Shown: positions 38,075-50,626 of the stretch, one piece after another
Layout of the letters: each line of letters opens with the position of its first letter
Numbering within the stretch: position 1 is the stretch's first letter
NCBI RefSeq assembly: GCF_051401765.1
Contig: NW_027480429.1
Location: forward strand, 15,318,157-15,382,156
Direction of reading: 5' to 3'
DNA length: 64,000 bases
DNA from: Calliopsis andreniformis
Lineage: Eukaryota > Arthropoda > Insecta > Hymenoptera > Andrenidae
The notes under the pieces: generated by a model
Told to the model about the DNA's origin: nothing
Database searches by the model: none
Seen by the model: only the letters and a program-made list of their open reading frames with translations
Made by a program: the position numbers and the translations under genes

Positions 38075-39507
38075 GTATAAAACGAATAATTGCAACCAGT
38101 GTGAAGGTTATGGACATTTCTACCATCCGAGCAACCTAGGCTTCACTCGAGGGCGTTGCTCCATCAGATCGAATAGTTAGGGCCTTAGAAGTCAACGCCA
38201 GGAGCATAAAATACAATAAAAATACAACAGTTTTTCCATCGTATAACAGGAATGATTGCAACCAGTGTGAATGTAATGGTCATTTCTACGTTCCGGGCAA
38301 CCTACGTTTCACTCCAGGGCGTTGCTCCACCAGACCGAATAGTTAAGTCCTTAGAAGTAAACGCCAGAAGCATTAAATACGATATAGATACAACAGCTTT
38401 TCCATCGTATAAAAGGAATACTTGCAAACCGTGTGAAAGTAGTGGTCATTTCTACGTTCCGGGCAAGCTAGGCTTAACCCTAGGCCGTTGTTCCACCAGA
38501 TCGAATAGTTAGGGCCTAAGAAGTGAACGCCAGAAGCATTAAATACAATAAAAATACAACCGTTCTTCCATCGTATAACAGGAATGATTGCAACCAGTGT
38601 GAATATAATGGTCACTTCTACGTTCCGGGCAACCTACGTTTCACTCTATGGCGTTGCTCCACCAGATCGAATAGTTAGGGCCTAAGAATTCAACGCCAGG
38701 AGCATAAAATACGATATAAATACAACAGCTCTTCCATCGTATAAAACGAGTAATTGCAACCAGTGTGAAAGTTATGGTTATTTCTGCGTTTCGGGCAACC
38801 TAGGCTTCACTCGAGGGCGTTGATCCATCAGATCGAATAGTTAGGGCCTTAGAAGTCAACGCCAGAAGCATAAAATACAATAAAGATGAAACAGTTATTC
38901 CATCGTATAACAGGAATAACTGCAACCAGTGTGAAAGTAATGGTCATTTCTACGTTCCGAGCATCCTAGGCTTCACTCCAGGGCGTTGTTCAACCAGATC
39001 GAATGGTTAGGGCCGAAGGAATCAAGGCCAGAAGCATAATATACAATATAAATATAAAAGTTTTTCCATCGTATAGAACGAATAATAGCAACCAGTGTGA
39101 AAGTTATGGTCATTTCTACGTTCCGGGCAACGTAAGCTTTACTCTACGGCGTCGTTCCACCAGATCGTATAGTTATGGCCTAAGAAGTCAACGCCAGACG
39201 CATAAAATATAATATAAATATAACAGTTTTTGCATCGCATAAAACGGATAATTGCATCCAGCGTGAAAGTAACGGACATTTCTACGTTCCGGGCAACCTA
39301 GTCTTCACTCTAGGGCGTTGCCCCACCACATCGAATAGCTACAGCCTTAGAAGTCAACGCCAGAAGCATAAAATACAATATAAATACAACCGTTTTTCCA
39401 TTGTATAAAACGAATAATTGCATCCAGTGTGAAAGTTATGGTCATTTCTACGTTCCGGGCAACATAGGCTTCACTCTTGGACGATGCCCCACCAGATCGA
39501 ATAGCAA
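38075..39507 (+). repeat. Core alpha, copy 1
   Basis: About 8.6 monomers, nearly identical to 42,722-44,154, 45,045-46,477 and 49,194-50,626. Marks are CATCCGAGCAACC, CTACGTTTCACTCC, GACCGAATAGTTAAGTCC, GCATTAAATACG, GAACGATATAAATAC variants, GGTTATTTCTGCGTTTCG, GCCGAAGGAATCAAGGCC and GTAAGCTTTACTCTACGGCG. The other three copies read TTCCGCGCAAGCTAGG where this one has TTCCGGGCAAGCTAGG (near 38,461). Translated frames of 86, 80 and 69 codons repeat with it, but only because the DNA is repeated. Confidence 0.85.
38305..38540 (+). repeat. A-type tract inside core alpha
   Basis: About 235 bp match A-domain sequence at 33,662-33,897 with few differences: GACCGAATAGTTAAGTCC, GCATTAAATACGATAT, AAAAGGAATACTTGCAAAC, GTAGTGGTCATTTC and CTAGGCCGTTGTTCCACC. 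Flanking monomers are B type: CTACGTTTCAC on the left, GCATTAAATACAATAAAAAT on the right. The tract is present in all four alpha copies, at about 42,952, 45,275 and 49,424 in the others. Confidence 0.7.
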
Positions 39508-41002
39508 GGACCTTAGAAGTCGAAGCCAGAAGCGGAAAATACAATAAAAATGCAACAGGTTTTCCAACGTATAAAGCGAATAATTGTAACCAGTGTGAAT
39601 GTTATGGTCATTAATACGTTCCGGGCAACCTAGGCTTCACTCTAGGGCGTTGATCCACCAGATCCAATAGCTAGGGCCTAACAATTCAACGCCAGAAGCA
39701 TAATGTACAATGAAAATACAACAGTTTTTTCATCGTATAAAACGGATAATTGCAACAAGCGTGAAGGTAATGGTCAGTTCTACGTTTCGGGCAATCTAGG
39801 ATTCACTCTAGGGCGTTGCTGCACCAGATCGTATAGTTAGGGCCTAAGAAGTCAACGCCTGAAGCATAAAATACAATATAAATACAACAGCTTTTCCATC
39901 GTATAAAACGAATAATTGCAACCAGTGTGAAAGTTATGGTCACTTCTACGTTCAGGTCAACCTTGGCTTCACTCTAGGGCGTTGCTCCGCCAGCTCGAAT
40001 AGTTAGGGCCTTAGAAGTCAACGCCAGAAGCATAAGATACAATATAAATACAACAGTTTTTCCATTGTATAACAGGAATAATTGCAACCAGTGTGGAAGT
40101 TATGGTCATTTCTACGTTCCGGGCAACCTAGGCTTCATCCTGTGGCGATGCTCCACCAGCTTGTATGGTTAGGGCCTTAGAAGTCAACTCCCGAAGCATA
40201 AAATACAATAAAAATACCATAGTTTTTACATCCTATAACAGGAATAATTGCATCCAGTGTGAAATTTATGGACATTTCTACATTCCGAGCAACCTAGTCT
40301 TCACTCTAGGGCGTTGCTCCACCAGATCGAATAGTTAGGGCCTTAGAAGTCAACGTCAGAAGCATAAAATACAATAAAACTACAACAGTTATTCCATCGT
40401 ATAACAGGAATAACTGCAACCAGTGTGAAAGTAATGGTCATTTCTACGTTCCGAGCATCCTAGGCTTCACTCCAGGGCGTTGTCCAACCAGATCGAATAG
40501 TTAGGGCCGAAGGAATCAAGGCCAGAAACATAATATAGAATATAAATATAACAGTTTTTCCATCGTATAGAACGAATAATAGCAACCAGTGTGAAAGTTA
40601 TGGTCATTTCTACGTTCCGGGCAACGTAGGCTTTACTCTACGGCGTCGTTCCACCAGATCGAATAGTTAGGGCCTAAGAAGTCAACGCCAGACGCATAAA
40701 ATATAATCTAAATGTAACAGTTTTTGCATCGTATAAAAGGAATAATAGCAACCAGTGTGAAAGTTATGGTCATTTCTACGTCCCGGGCCACCTAGGCCTC
40801 ACTCTAGGGCGTTGCTCCACCACATTGAATAGTTAGGGCCTTAGAAGTCAACGCCAGAAGCATAAAATACAATAAAAATACAACAGTTTTGCCATCGTAT
40901 AAAACGAATAATTGCAACCAGTGTGAAAGTAATGGTCATTTCTACGTTCCGGCAACCTAGTCTTCACTCTAGGGCGTTGCCCCACCACATCGAATAGCTA
41001 CA

Positions 41003-42720
41003 GCCTTAGAAGTCAACGCCAGAAGCATAAAATACAATATAAATACAACCGTTTTTCCATTGTATAAAACGAATAATCGCAACCAGTGTGAAAGTTATGG
41101 TCATTTCTACGTTCCGGGCAACATAGGCTTCACTCTTGGACGATGCCCCACCAGATCGAATAGCTAGGACCTTAGAAGTCGAAGCCATAAGCGGAAAATA
41201 CAATAAAAATGCAACAGTTTTTCCAACGTATAAAACGAAAAATTGTAGCCAGTGTGAATGTTATGGTCATTTCTACGTTCCGGGCAACCTAGGCTTCACT
41301 CTAGGGCGTTGCTCCACCAGATCGAATAGCTAGGGACTTAGAATTCAACGCTAAAAGCATAAAGTACAATAAAGATGCAGCAGTTTTTCCATCGTATAAC
41401 AGGAATGATTGCAACCAGTGTGAAGGTAACGGTCTGTCCTACGTTCCGGGCAACCTAGGCCTCACTACAGGGCGCTGCTAAACCAGATCGAATAGATAGG
41501 ACCTTAGAAGTGAACGCCCGAAGCATAAAGTACAAAATAAGTATAACAGTTTTTCCATCGTATAAAATGAATAATTGCAAACAGTGTGAAACTAATGATC
41601 ATTTCTACGTTCCGGGCAACCTAGGCTTCACTGTAGGGCGTTGCACCACCAGATCGAATAGTTAGGGCCTTAGAAGTCAACGCCAGAAGCATAAAAGACA
41701 ATATAAATACAACAACTTTTCCATCGTATAACAGGAATAATAGCAACCAGTGTGAAGGTTATGGTCATTTCTACGTTCCAGGCAACCTAGGCTTCACTCT
41801 AGGGCGTTGCTCCACCAGATCGAATAGTTAGGGCCTTAGAAGTCAACGCCCGAAACATAAAATGCAATAAAACTGCAACAGTTTTTCCATCGCATAACAG
41901 GAATAATTCCAACCAGTTTGAAAGTGATGGTCATTTCTACGTTCCAGGCAACCTAGGTTTCACTCCAGGGCGTTGCTATACCAGATCGAATAGATAGGAC
42001 CTTAGAAGTCAACGCCCGAAGCATAAACTACATAATAAATAGAACAGATTTTCCATTGTATAAAACGAATAATAGCAACCAGTGTGAAAGTTATGGTCAT
42101 TTCTACGTTCCGGGCAACCTAGGCGTCACTCTAGGGTGTTGCTCCACCACATCGAATAGCTACGGCCTTAGAAGTCAACGCCAGAAGCATAAAATACAAT
42201 ATAAATACAACAGCATTTCCATCGTATAAAATGAATAATTGCAAACAGTGTGAAAGTAATGGTCATTTCTACCTTCCGGGAAACCTGGCCTTCACCCTAG
42301 GGCCTGCTTCCACCAGGTCGAATAGTTACGGCCTTAGAACTCAACGCCAGAAGCATAAAATACAATATAAATATAACAACTCTTCCATCGTATAGAACGA
42401 ATAATAGCAACCAGTGTGAAAGTTATGGTCATTTCTACGTTCCGGGCAACCTACGCTTCACTCTAGGGCGTTGCTCCACCAGATCGAATAGTTAGGGACT
42501 AAGAAGTGAACGCCCGTAGCATGAAATGCGCTAAATATACAAGAGTTTTTCCATCGTATAACAGGAATAATTGCAACCAGTGTGAAAGTGATGGTCATTT
42601 CTACGTTCCGGGCGACCTAGTCTTCAGTCTGGGGCGTTGTTCCACCAGATCGAGTAGTTAGGGCCTAAGAAGACAACGCCAGAAGCATAAAATACAATAT
42701 AAATATAACAGTTTTTCCAT
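41003..42720 (+). repeat. Core beta, copy 2
   Basis: Same monomer order as copy 1: GATGCCCCACCAGATCG at 41,142, GAAGCCATAAGCGG as a local variant of GAAGCCAGAAGCGG, GCTATACCAGATCG near 41,975, CCTGCTTCCACCAGG near 42,304 and GCGCTAAATATAC near 42,529. It ends by running into the second alpha core through GATCGAGTAGTTAGGGCC and GAAGACAACGCC. Confidence 0.75.
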
Positions 42721-42721
42721 C

Positions 42722-44154
42722 GTATAAAACGAATAATTGCAACCAGTGTGAAGGTTATGGACATTTCTACCATCCGAGCAACCTAGGCTTCACTCGAGGG
42801 CGTTGCTCCATCAGATCGAATAGTTAGGGCCTTAGAAGTCAACGCCAGGAGCATAAAATACAATAAAAATACAACAGTTTTTCCATCGTATAACAGGAAT
42901 GATTGCAACCAGTGTGAATGTAATGGTCATTTCTACGTTCCGGGCAACCTACGTTTCACTCCAGGGCGTTGCTCCACCAGACCGAATAGTTAAGTCCTTA
43001 GAAGTAAACGCCAGAAGCATTAAATACGATATAGATACAACAGCTTTTCCATCGTATAAAAGGAATACTTGCAAACCGTGTGAAAGTAGTGGTCATTTCT
43101 ACGTTCCGCGCAAGCTAGGCTTAACCCTAGGCCGTTGTTCCACCAGATCGAATAGTTAGGGCCTAAGAAGTGAACGCCAGAAGCATTAAATACAATAAAA
43201 ATACAACCGTTCTTCCATCGTATAACAGGAATGATTGCAACCAGTGTGAATATAATGGTCACTTCTACGTTCCGGGCAACCTACGTTTCACTCTATGGCG
43301 TTGCTCCACCAGATCGAATAGTTAGGGCCTAAGAATTCAACGCCAGGAGCATAAAATACGATATAAATACAACAGCTCTTCCATCGTATAAAACGAGTAA
43401 TTGCAACCAGTGTGAAAGTTATGGTTATTTCTGCGTTTCGGGCAACCTAGGCTTCACTCGAGGGCGTTGATCCATCAGATCGAATAGTTAGGGCCTTAGA
43501 AGTCAACGCCAGAAGCATAAAATACAATAAAGATGAAACAGTTATTCCATCGTATAACAGGAATAACTGCAACCAGTGTGAAAGTAATGGTCATTTCTAC
43601 GTTCCGAGCATCCTAGGCTTCACTCCAGGGCGTTGTTCAACCAGATCGAATGGTTAGGGCCGAAGGAATCAAGGCCAGAAGCATAATATACAATATAAAT
43701 ATAAAAGTTTTTCCATCGTATAGAACGAATAATAGCAACCAGTGTGAAAGTTATGGTCATTTCTACGTTCCGGGCAACGTAAGCTTTACTCTACGGCGTC
43801 GTTCCACCAGATCGTATAGTTATGGCCTAAGAAGTCAACGCCAGACGCATAAAATATAATATAAATATAACAGTTTTTGCATCGCATAAAACGGATAATT
43901 GCATCCAGCGTGAAAGTAACGGACATTTCTACGTTCCGGGCAACCTAGTCTTCACTCTAGGGCGTTGCCCCACCACATCGAATAGCTACAGCCTTAGAAG
44001 TCAACGCCAGAAGCATAAAATACAATATAAATACAACCGTTTTTCCATTGTATAAAACGAATAATTGCATCCAGTGTGAAAGTTATGGTCATTTCTACGT
44101 TCCGGGCAACATAGGCTTCACTCTTGGACGATGCCCCACCAGATCGAATAGCAA
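42722..44154 (+). repeat. Core alpha, copy 2
   Basis: Matches copy 1 at 4,647 bp. After 44,154 it leaves the alpha pattern: where copies 1 and 3 read GCAAGGACCTTAGAAGTCGA, this copy reads GCAAGGGCCTTAGAAGTCAA and enters a patch that matches 54,112 onward. Confidence 0.85.
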
Positions 44155-44630
44155 GGGCCTTAGAAGTCAACGCCCGAAACATAAAATACAGTATAAATAC
44201 AACAGTTTTTCCATTGTATAAAACGAATAATGGCAACCAGTGTAAAAGTAATGGTCATTTCTACGTTCCGGGCAACCTAGGCGTCACTCTAGGGCGTTGC
44301 TCCACCACATCGAATAGCTACGGCCTTAGAAGTCAACGCCAGAAGCATAAAATACAATATAAATACAACAGCATTTCCATCGTATAAAATGAATAATTGC
44401 AAACAGTGTGAAAGTAATGGTCATTTCTACGTTCCGGGCAACCTAGGCTTCATTCTATGCGTTGCTCCACCCGATCGAATAGCTAGGGACTTAGAATTCA
44501 ACGCTAAAAGCATAAAGTACAATAAAGAAGCAACAGTTTTTCCATCGTATAACAGGAATAATTGCAACCAGTGTGAAGGTAACGGTCTGTCCTACGTTCC
44601 GGGTAACCTAGGCTTCACTCCAGGGCGTTG
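44155..44630 (+). repeat. Patch copied from (or to) 54,112-54,587
   Basis: About 475 bp match 54,112 onward at an offset of 9,957 bp. Shared rare marks are AACATAAAATACAGTATAAA, GGCAACCAGTGTAAAAG, CATTCTATGCGTTGCTCC, CACCCGATCGAATAG and AATAAAGAAGCAACAG. The patch replaces the expected GAAGCGG monomers of core alpha. At 44,631 the sequence returns to alpha sequence seen earlier at 43,468 onward. Confidence 0.8.
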
Positions 44631-44965
44631 ATCCATCAGATCGAATAGTTAGGGCCTTAGAAGTCAACGCCAGAAGCATAAAATACAATAAAGATGAAAC
44701 AGTTATTCCATCGTATAACAGGAATAACTGCAACCAGTGTGAAAGTAATGGTCATTTCTACGTTCCGAGCATCCTAGGCTTCACTCCAGGGCGTTGTTCA
44801 ACCAGATCGAATGGTTAGGGCCGAAGGAATCAAGGCCAGAAGCATAATATACAATATAAATATAAAAGTTTTTCCATCGTATAGAACGAATAATAGCAAC
44901 CAGTGTGAAAGTTATGGTCATTTCTACGTTCCGGGCAACGTAAGCTTTACTCTACGGCGTCGTTC
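44631..44965 (+). repeat. Two-monomer repeat of 43,468-43,802
   Basis: GATCCATCAGATCGAATAG, AATAAAGATGAAACAG, GCCGAAGGAATCAAGGCC and GTAAGCTTTACTCTACGG recur 1,163 bp after their first appearance in copy 2. At about 44,965 the sequence jumps to GATCGAGTAGTTAGGGCC, the lead-in to the next alpha core. This piece therefore closes the 2,323-bp unit between alpha copies 2 and 3. Confidence 0.7.
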
Positions 44966-45044
44966 CACCAGATCGAGTAGTTAGGGCCTAAGAAGACAAC
45001 GCCAGAAGCATAAAATACAATATAAATATAACAGTTTTTCCATC

Positions 45045-46477
45045 GTATAAAACGAATAATTGCAACCAGTGTGAAGGTTATGGACATTTCTACCATCCGA
45101 GCAACCTAGGCTTCACTCGAGGGCGTTGCTCCATCAGATCGAATAGTTAGGGCCTTAGAAGTCAACGCCAGGAGCATAAAATACAATAAAAATACAACAG
45201 TTTTTCCATCGTATAACAGGAATGATTGCAACCAGTGTGAATGTAATGGTCATTTCTACGTTCCGGGCAACCTACGTTTCACTCCAGGGCGTTGCTCCAC
45301 CAGACCGAATAGTTAAGTCCTTAGAAGTAAACGCCAGAAGCATTAAATACGATATAGATACAACAGCTTTTCCATCGTATAAAAGGAATACTTGCAAACC
45401 GTGTGAAAGTAGTGGTCATTTCTACGTTCCGCGCAAGCTAGGCTTAACCCTAGGCCGTTGTTCCACCAGATCGAATAGTTAGGGCCTAAGAAGTGAACGC
45501 CAGAAGCATTAAATACAATAAAAATACAACCGTTCTTCCATCGTATAACAGGAATGATTGCAACCAGTGTGAATATAATGGTCACTTCTACGTTCCGGGC
45601 AACCTACGTTTCACTCTATGGCGTTGCTCCACCAGATCGAATAGTTAGGGCCTAAGAATTCAACGCCAGGAGCATAAAATACGATATAAATACAACAGCT
45701 CTTCCATCGTATAAAACGAGTAATTGCAACCAGTGTGAAAGTTATGGTTATTTCTGCGTTTCGGGCAACCTAGGCTTCACTCGAGGGCGTTGATCCATCA
45801 GATCGAATAGTTAGGGCCTTAGAAGTCAACGCCAGAAGCATAAAATACAATAAAGATGAAACAGTTATTCCATCGTATAACAGGAATAACTGCAACCAGT
45901 GTGAAAGTAATGGTCATTTCTACGTTCCGAGCATCCTAGGCTTCACTCCAGGGCGTTGTTCAACCAGATCGAATGGTTAGGGCCGAAGGAATCAAGGCCA
46001 GAAGCATAATATACAATATAAATATAAAAGTTTTTCCATCGTATAGAACGAATAATAGCAACCAGTGTGAAAGTTATGGTCATTTCTACGTTCCGGGCAA
46101 CGTAAGCTTTACTCTACGGCGTCGTTCCACCAGATCGTATAGTTATGGCCTAAGAAGTCAACGCCAGACGCATAAAATATAATATAAATATAACAGTTTT
46201 TGCATCGCATAAAACGGATAATTGCATCCAGCGTGAAAGTAACGGACATTTCTACGTTCCGGGCAACCTAGTCTTCACTCTAGGGCGTTGCCCCACCACA
46301 TCGAATAGCTACAGCCTTAGAAGTCAACGCCAGAAGCATAAAATACAATATAAATACAACCGTTTTTCCATTGTATAAAACGAATAATTGCATCCAGTGT
46401 GAAAGTTATGGTCATTTCTACGTTCCGGGCAACATAGGCTTCACTCTTGGACGATGCCCCACCAGATCGAATAGCAA
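45045..46477 (+). repeat. Core alpha, copy 3
   Basis: Matches copy 2 at 2,323 bp and copy 4 at 4,149 bp. Downstream it continues with the same monomers as copy 1 (GTCGAAGCCAGAAGCGG, GTTCAGGTCAACCTTGG, CTTGTATGGTTAGGG) to about 47,930, where one monomer is missing relative to copy 1. Confidence 0.85.
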
Positions 46478-47929
46478 GGACCTTAGAAGTCGAAGCCAGA
46501 AGCGGAAAATACAATAAAAATGCAACAGGTTTTCCAACGTATAAAGCGAATAATTGTAACCAGTGTGAATGTTATGGTCATTAATACGTTCCGGGCAACC
46601 TAGGCTTCACTCTAGGGCGTTGATCCACCAGATCCAATAGCTAGGGCCTAACAATTCAACGCCAGAAGCATAATGTACAATGAAAATACAACAGTTTTTT
46701 CATCGTATAAAACGGATAATTGCAACAAGCGTGAAGGTAATGGTCAGTTCTACGTTTCGGGCAATCTAGGATTCACTCTAGGGCGTTGCTGCACCAGATC
46801 GTATAGTTAGGGCCTAAGAAGTCAACGCCTGAAGCATAAAATACAATATAAATACAACAGCTTTTCCATCGTATAAAACGAATAATTGCAACCAGTGTGA
46901 AAGTTATGGTCACTTCTACGTTCAGGTCAACCTTGGCTTCACTCTAGGGCGTTGCTCCGCCAGCTCGAATAGTTAGGGCCTTAGAAGTCAACGCCAGAAG
47001 CATAAGATACAATATAAATACAACAGTTTTTCCATTGTATAACAGGAATAATTGCAACCCGTGTGGAAGTTATGGTCATTTCTACGTTCCGGGCAACCTA
47101 GGCTTCATCCTGTGGCGATGCTCCACCAGCTTGTATGGTTAGGGCCTTAGAAGTCAACTCCCGAAGCATAAAATACAATAAAAATACCATAGTTTTTACA
47201 TCCTATAACAGGAATAATTGCATCCAGTGTGAAATTTATGGACATTTCTACATTCCGAGCAACCTAGTCTTCACTCTAGGGCGTTGCTCCACCAGATCGA
47301 ATAGTTAGGGCCTTAGAAGTCAACGTCAGAAGCATAAAATACAATAAAACTACAACAGTTATTCCATCGTATAACAGGAATAACAGCAACCAGTGTGAAA
47401 GTAATGGTCATTTCTACGTTCCGAGCATCCTAGGCTTCACTCCAGGGCGTTGTCCAACCAGATCGAATAGTTAGGGCCGAAGGAATCAAGGCCAGAAGCA
47501 TAATATAGAATATAAATATAACAGTTTTTCCATCGTATAGAACGAATAATAGCAACCAGTGTGAAAGTTATGGTCATTTCTACGTTCCGGGCAACGTAGG
47601 CTTTACTCTACGGCGTCGTTCCACCAGATCGAATAGTTAGGGCCTAAGAAGTCAACGCCAGACGCATAAAATATAATCTAAATGTAACAGTTTTTGCATC
47701 GTATAAAAGGAATAATAGCAACCAGTGTGAAAGTTATGGTCATTTCTACGTCCCGGGCCACCTAGGCCTCACTCTAGGGCGTTGCTCCACCAGATTGAAT
47801 AGTTAGGGCCTTAGAAGTCAACGCCAGAAGCATAAAATACAATAAAAATACAACAGTTTTGCCATCGTATAAAACGAATAATTGCAACCAGTGTGAAAGT
47901 AATGGTCATTTCTACGTTCCGGCAACCTA

Positions 47930-49190
47930 GGCTTCACTCTTGGACGATGCCCCACCAGATCGAATAGCTAGGACCTTAGAAGTCGAAGCCAGAAGCGGAA
48001 AATACAATAAAAATGCAACAGTTTTTCCAACGTATAAAACGAAAAATTGTAGCCAGTGTGAATGTTATGGTCATTTCTACGTTCCGGGCAACCTAGGCTT
48101 CACTCTAGGGCGTTGCTCCACCAGATCGAATAGCTAGGGACTTAGAATTCAACGCTAAAAGCATAAAGTACAATAAAGATGCAGCAGTTTTTCCATCGTA
48201 TAACAGGAATGATTGCAACCAGTGTGAAGGTAACGGTCTGTCCTACGTTCCGGGCAACCTAGGCCTCACTCCAGGGCGCTGCTAAACCAGATCGAATAGA
48301 TAGGACCTTAGAAGTGAACGCCCGAAGCATAAAGTACAAAATAAGTATAACAGTTTTTCCAACGTATAAAACGAAAAATTGTAGCCAGTGTGAATGTTAT
48401 GGTCATTTCTACGTTCCAGGCAACCTAGGTTTCACTCCAGGGCGTTGCTATACCAGATCGAATAGATAGGACCTTAGAAGTCAACGCCCGAAGCATAAAC
48501 TACATAATAAATAGAACAGATTTTCCATTGTATAAAACGAATAATAGCAACCAGTGTGAAAGTTATGGTCATTTCTACGTTCCGGGCAACCTAGGCGTCA
48601 CTCTAGGGTGTTGCTCCACCACATCGAATAGCTACGGCCTTAGAAGTCAACGCCAGAAGCATAAAATACAATATAAATACAACAGCATTTCCATCGTATA
48701 AAATGAATAATTGCAAACAGTATGAAAGTAATGGTCATTTCTACCTTCCGGGAAACCTGGCCTTCACCCTAGGGCCTGCTTCCACCAGGTCGAATAGTTA
48801 CGGCCTTAGAACTCAACGCCAGAAGCATAAAATACAATATAAATATAACAACTCTTCCATCGTATAGAACGAATAATAGCAACCAGTGTGAAAGTTATGG
48901 TCATTTCTACGTTCCGGGCAACCTACGCTTCACTCTAGGGCGTTGCTCCACCAGATCGAATAGTTAGGGACTAAGAAGTGAACGCCCGTAGCATGAAATG
49001 CGCTAAATATACAAGAGTTTTTCCATCGTATAACAGGAATAATTGCAACCAGTGTGAAAGTGATGGTCATTTCTACGTTCCGGGCGACCTAGTCTTCAGT
49101 CTGGGGCGTTGTTCCACCAGATCGAGTAGTTAGGGCCTAAGAAGACAACGCCAGAAGCATAAAATACAATATAAATATAACAGTTTTTCC
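47930..49190 (+). repeat. Core beta, copy 3, shortened
   Basis: Relative to the copy at 41.0 kb, one monomer is missing at its left end: TTCCGGCAACCTAGG runs straight into CTTCACTCTTGGACGATGCC. Two more are missing near 48,360, where GTATAACAGTTTTTCCAACG joins AAAACGAAAAATTGTAGCC and then GTTCCAGGCAACCTAGG. The offset to copy 2 changes from 6,804 to 6,472 bp, exactly two monomers. Confidence 0.75.
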
Positions 49191-49193
49191 ATC

Positions 49194-50626
49194 GTATAAA
49201 ACGAATAATTGCAACCAGTGTGAAGGTTATGGACATTTCTACCATCCGAGCAACCTAGGCTTCACTCGAGGGCGTTGCTCCATCAGATCGAATAGTTAGG
49301 GCCTTAGAAGTCAACGCCAGGAGCATAAAATACAATAAAAATACAACAGTTTTTCCATCGTATAACAGGAATGATTGCAACCAGTGTGAATGTAATGGTC
49401 ATTTCTACGTTCCGGGCAACCTACGTTTCACTCCAGGGCGTTGCTCCACCAGACCGAATAGTTAAGTCCTTAGAAGTAAACGCCAGAAGCATTAAATACG
49501 ATATAGATACAACAGCTTTTCCATCGTATAAAAGGAATACTTGCAAACCGTGTGAAAGTAGTGGTCATTTCTACGTTCCGCGCAAGCTAGGCTTAACCCT
49601 AGGCCGTTGTTCCACCAGATCGAATAGTTAGGGCCTAAGAAGTGAACGCCAGAAGCATTAAATACAATAAAAATACAACCGTTCTTCCATCGTATAACAG
49701 GAATGATTGCAACCAGTGTGAATATAATGGTCACTTCTACGTTCCGGGCAACCTACGTTTCACTCTATGGCGTTGCTCCACCAGATCGAATAGTTAGGGC
49801 CTAAGAATTCAACGCCAGGAGCATAAAATACGATATAAATACAACAGCTCTTCCATCGTATAAAACGAGTAATTGCAACCAGTGTGAAAGTTATGGTTAT
49901 TTCTGCGTTTCGGGCAACCTAGGCTTCACTCGAGGGCGTTGATCCATCAGATCGAATAGTTAGGGCCTTAGAAGTCAACGCCAGAAGCATAAAATACAAT
50001 AAAGATGAAACAGTTATTCCATCGTATAACAGGAATAACTGCAACCAGTGTGAAAGTAATGGTCATTTCTACGTTCCGAGCATCCTAGGCTTCACTCCAG
50101 GGCGTTGTTCAACCAGATCGAATGGTTAGGGCCGAAGGAATCAAGGCCAGAAGCATAATATACAATATAAATATAAAAGTTTTTCCATCGTATAGAACGA
50201 ATAATAGCAACCAGTGTGAAAGTTATGGTCATTTCTACGTTCCGGGCAACGTAAGCTTTACTCTACGGCGTCGTTCCACCAGATCGTATAGTTATGGCCT
50301 AAGAAGTCAACGCCAGACGCATAAAATATAATATAAATATAACAGTTTTTGCATCGCATAAAACGGATAATTGCATCCAGCGTGAAAGTAACGGACATTT
50401 CTACGTTCCGGGCAACCTAGTCTTCACTCTAGGGCGTTGCCCCACCACATCGAATAGCTACAGCCTTAGAAGTCAACGCCAGAAGCATAAAATACAATAT
50501 AAATACAACCGTTTTTCCATTGTATAAAACGAATAATTGCATCCAGTGTGAAAGTTATGGTCATTTCTACGTTCCGGGCAACATAGGCTTCACTCTTGGA
50601 CGATGCCCCACCAGATCGAATAGCAA
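49194..50626 (+). repeat. Core alpha, copy 4
   Basis: Same monomer series as the other alpha cores, including the A-type tract at about 49,424-49,659. At its right end it has GCAAGGGCC, as copy 2 does, but continues with GAAGTCGAAGCC, as copies 1 and 3 do, so the end is mixed. Confidence 0.85.
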
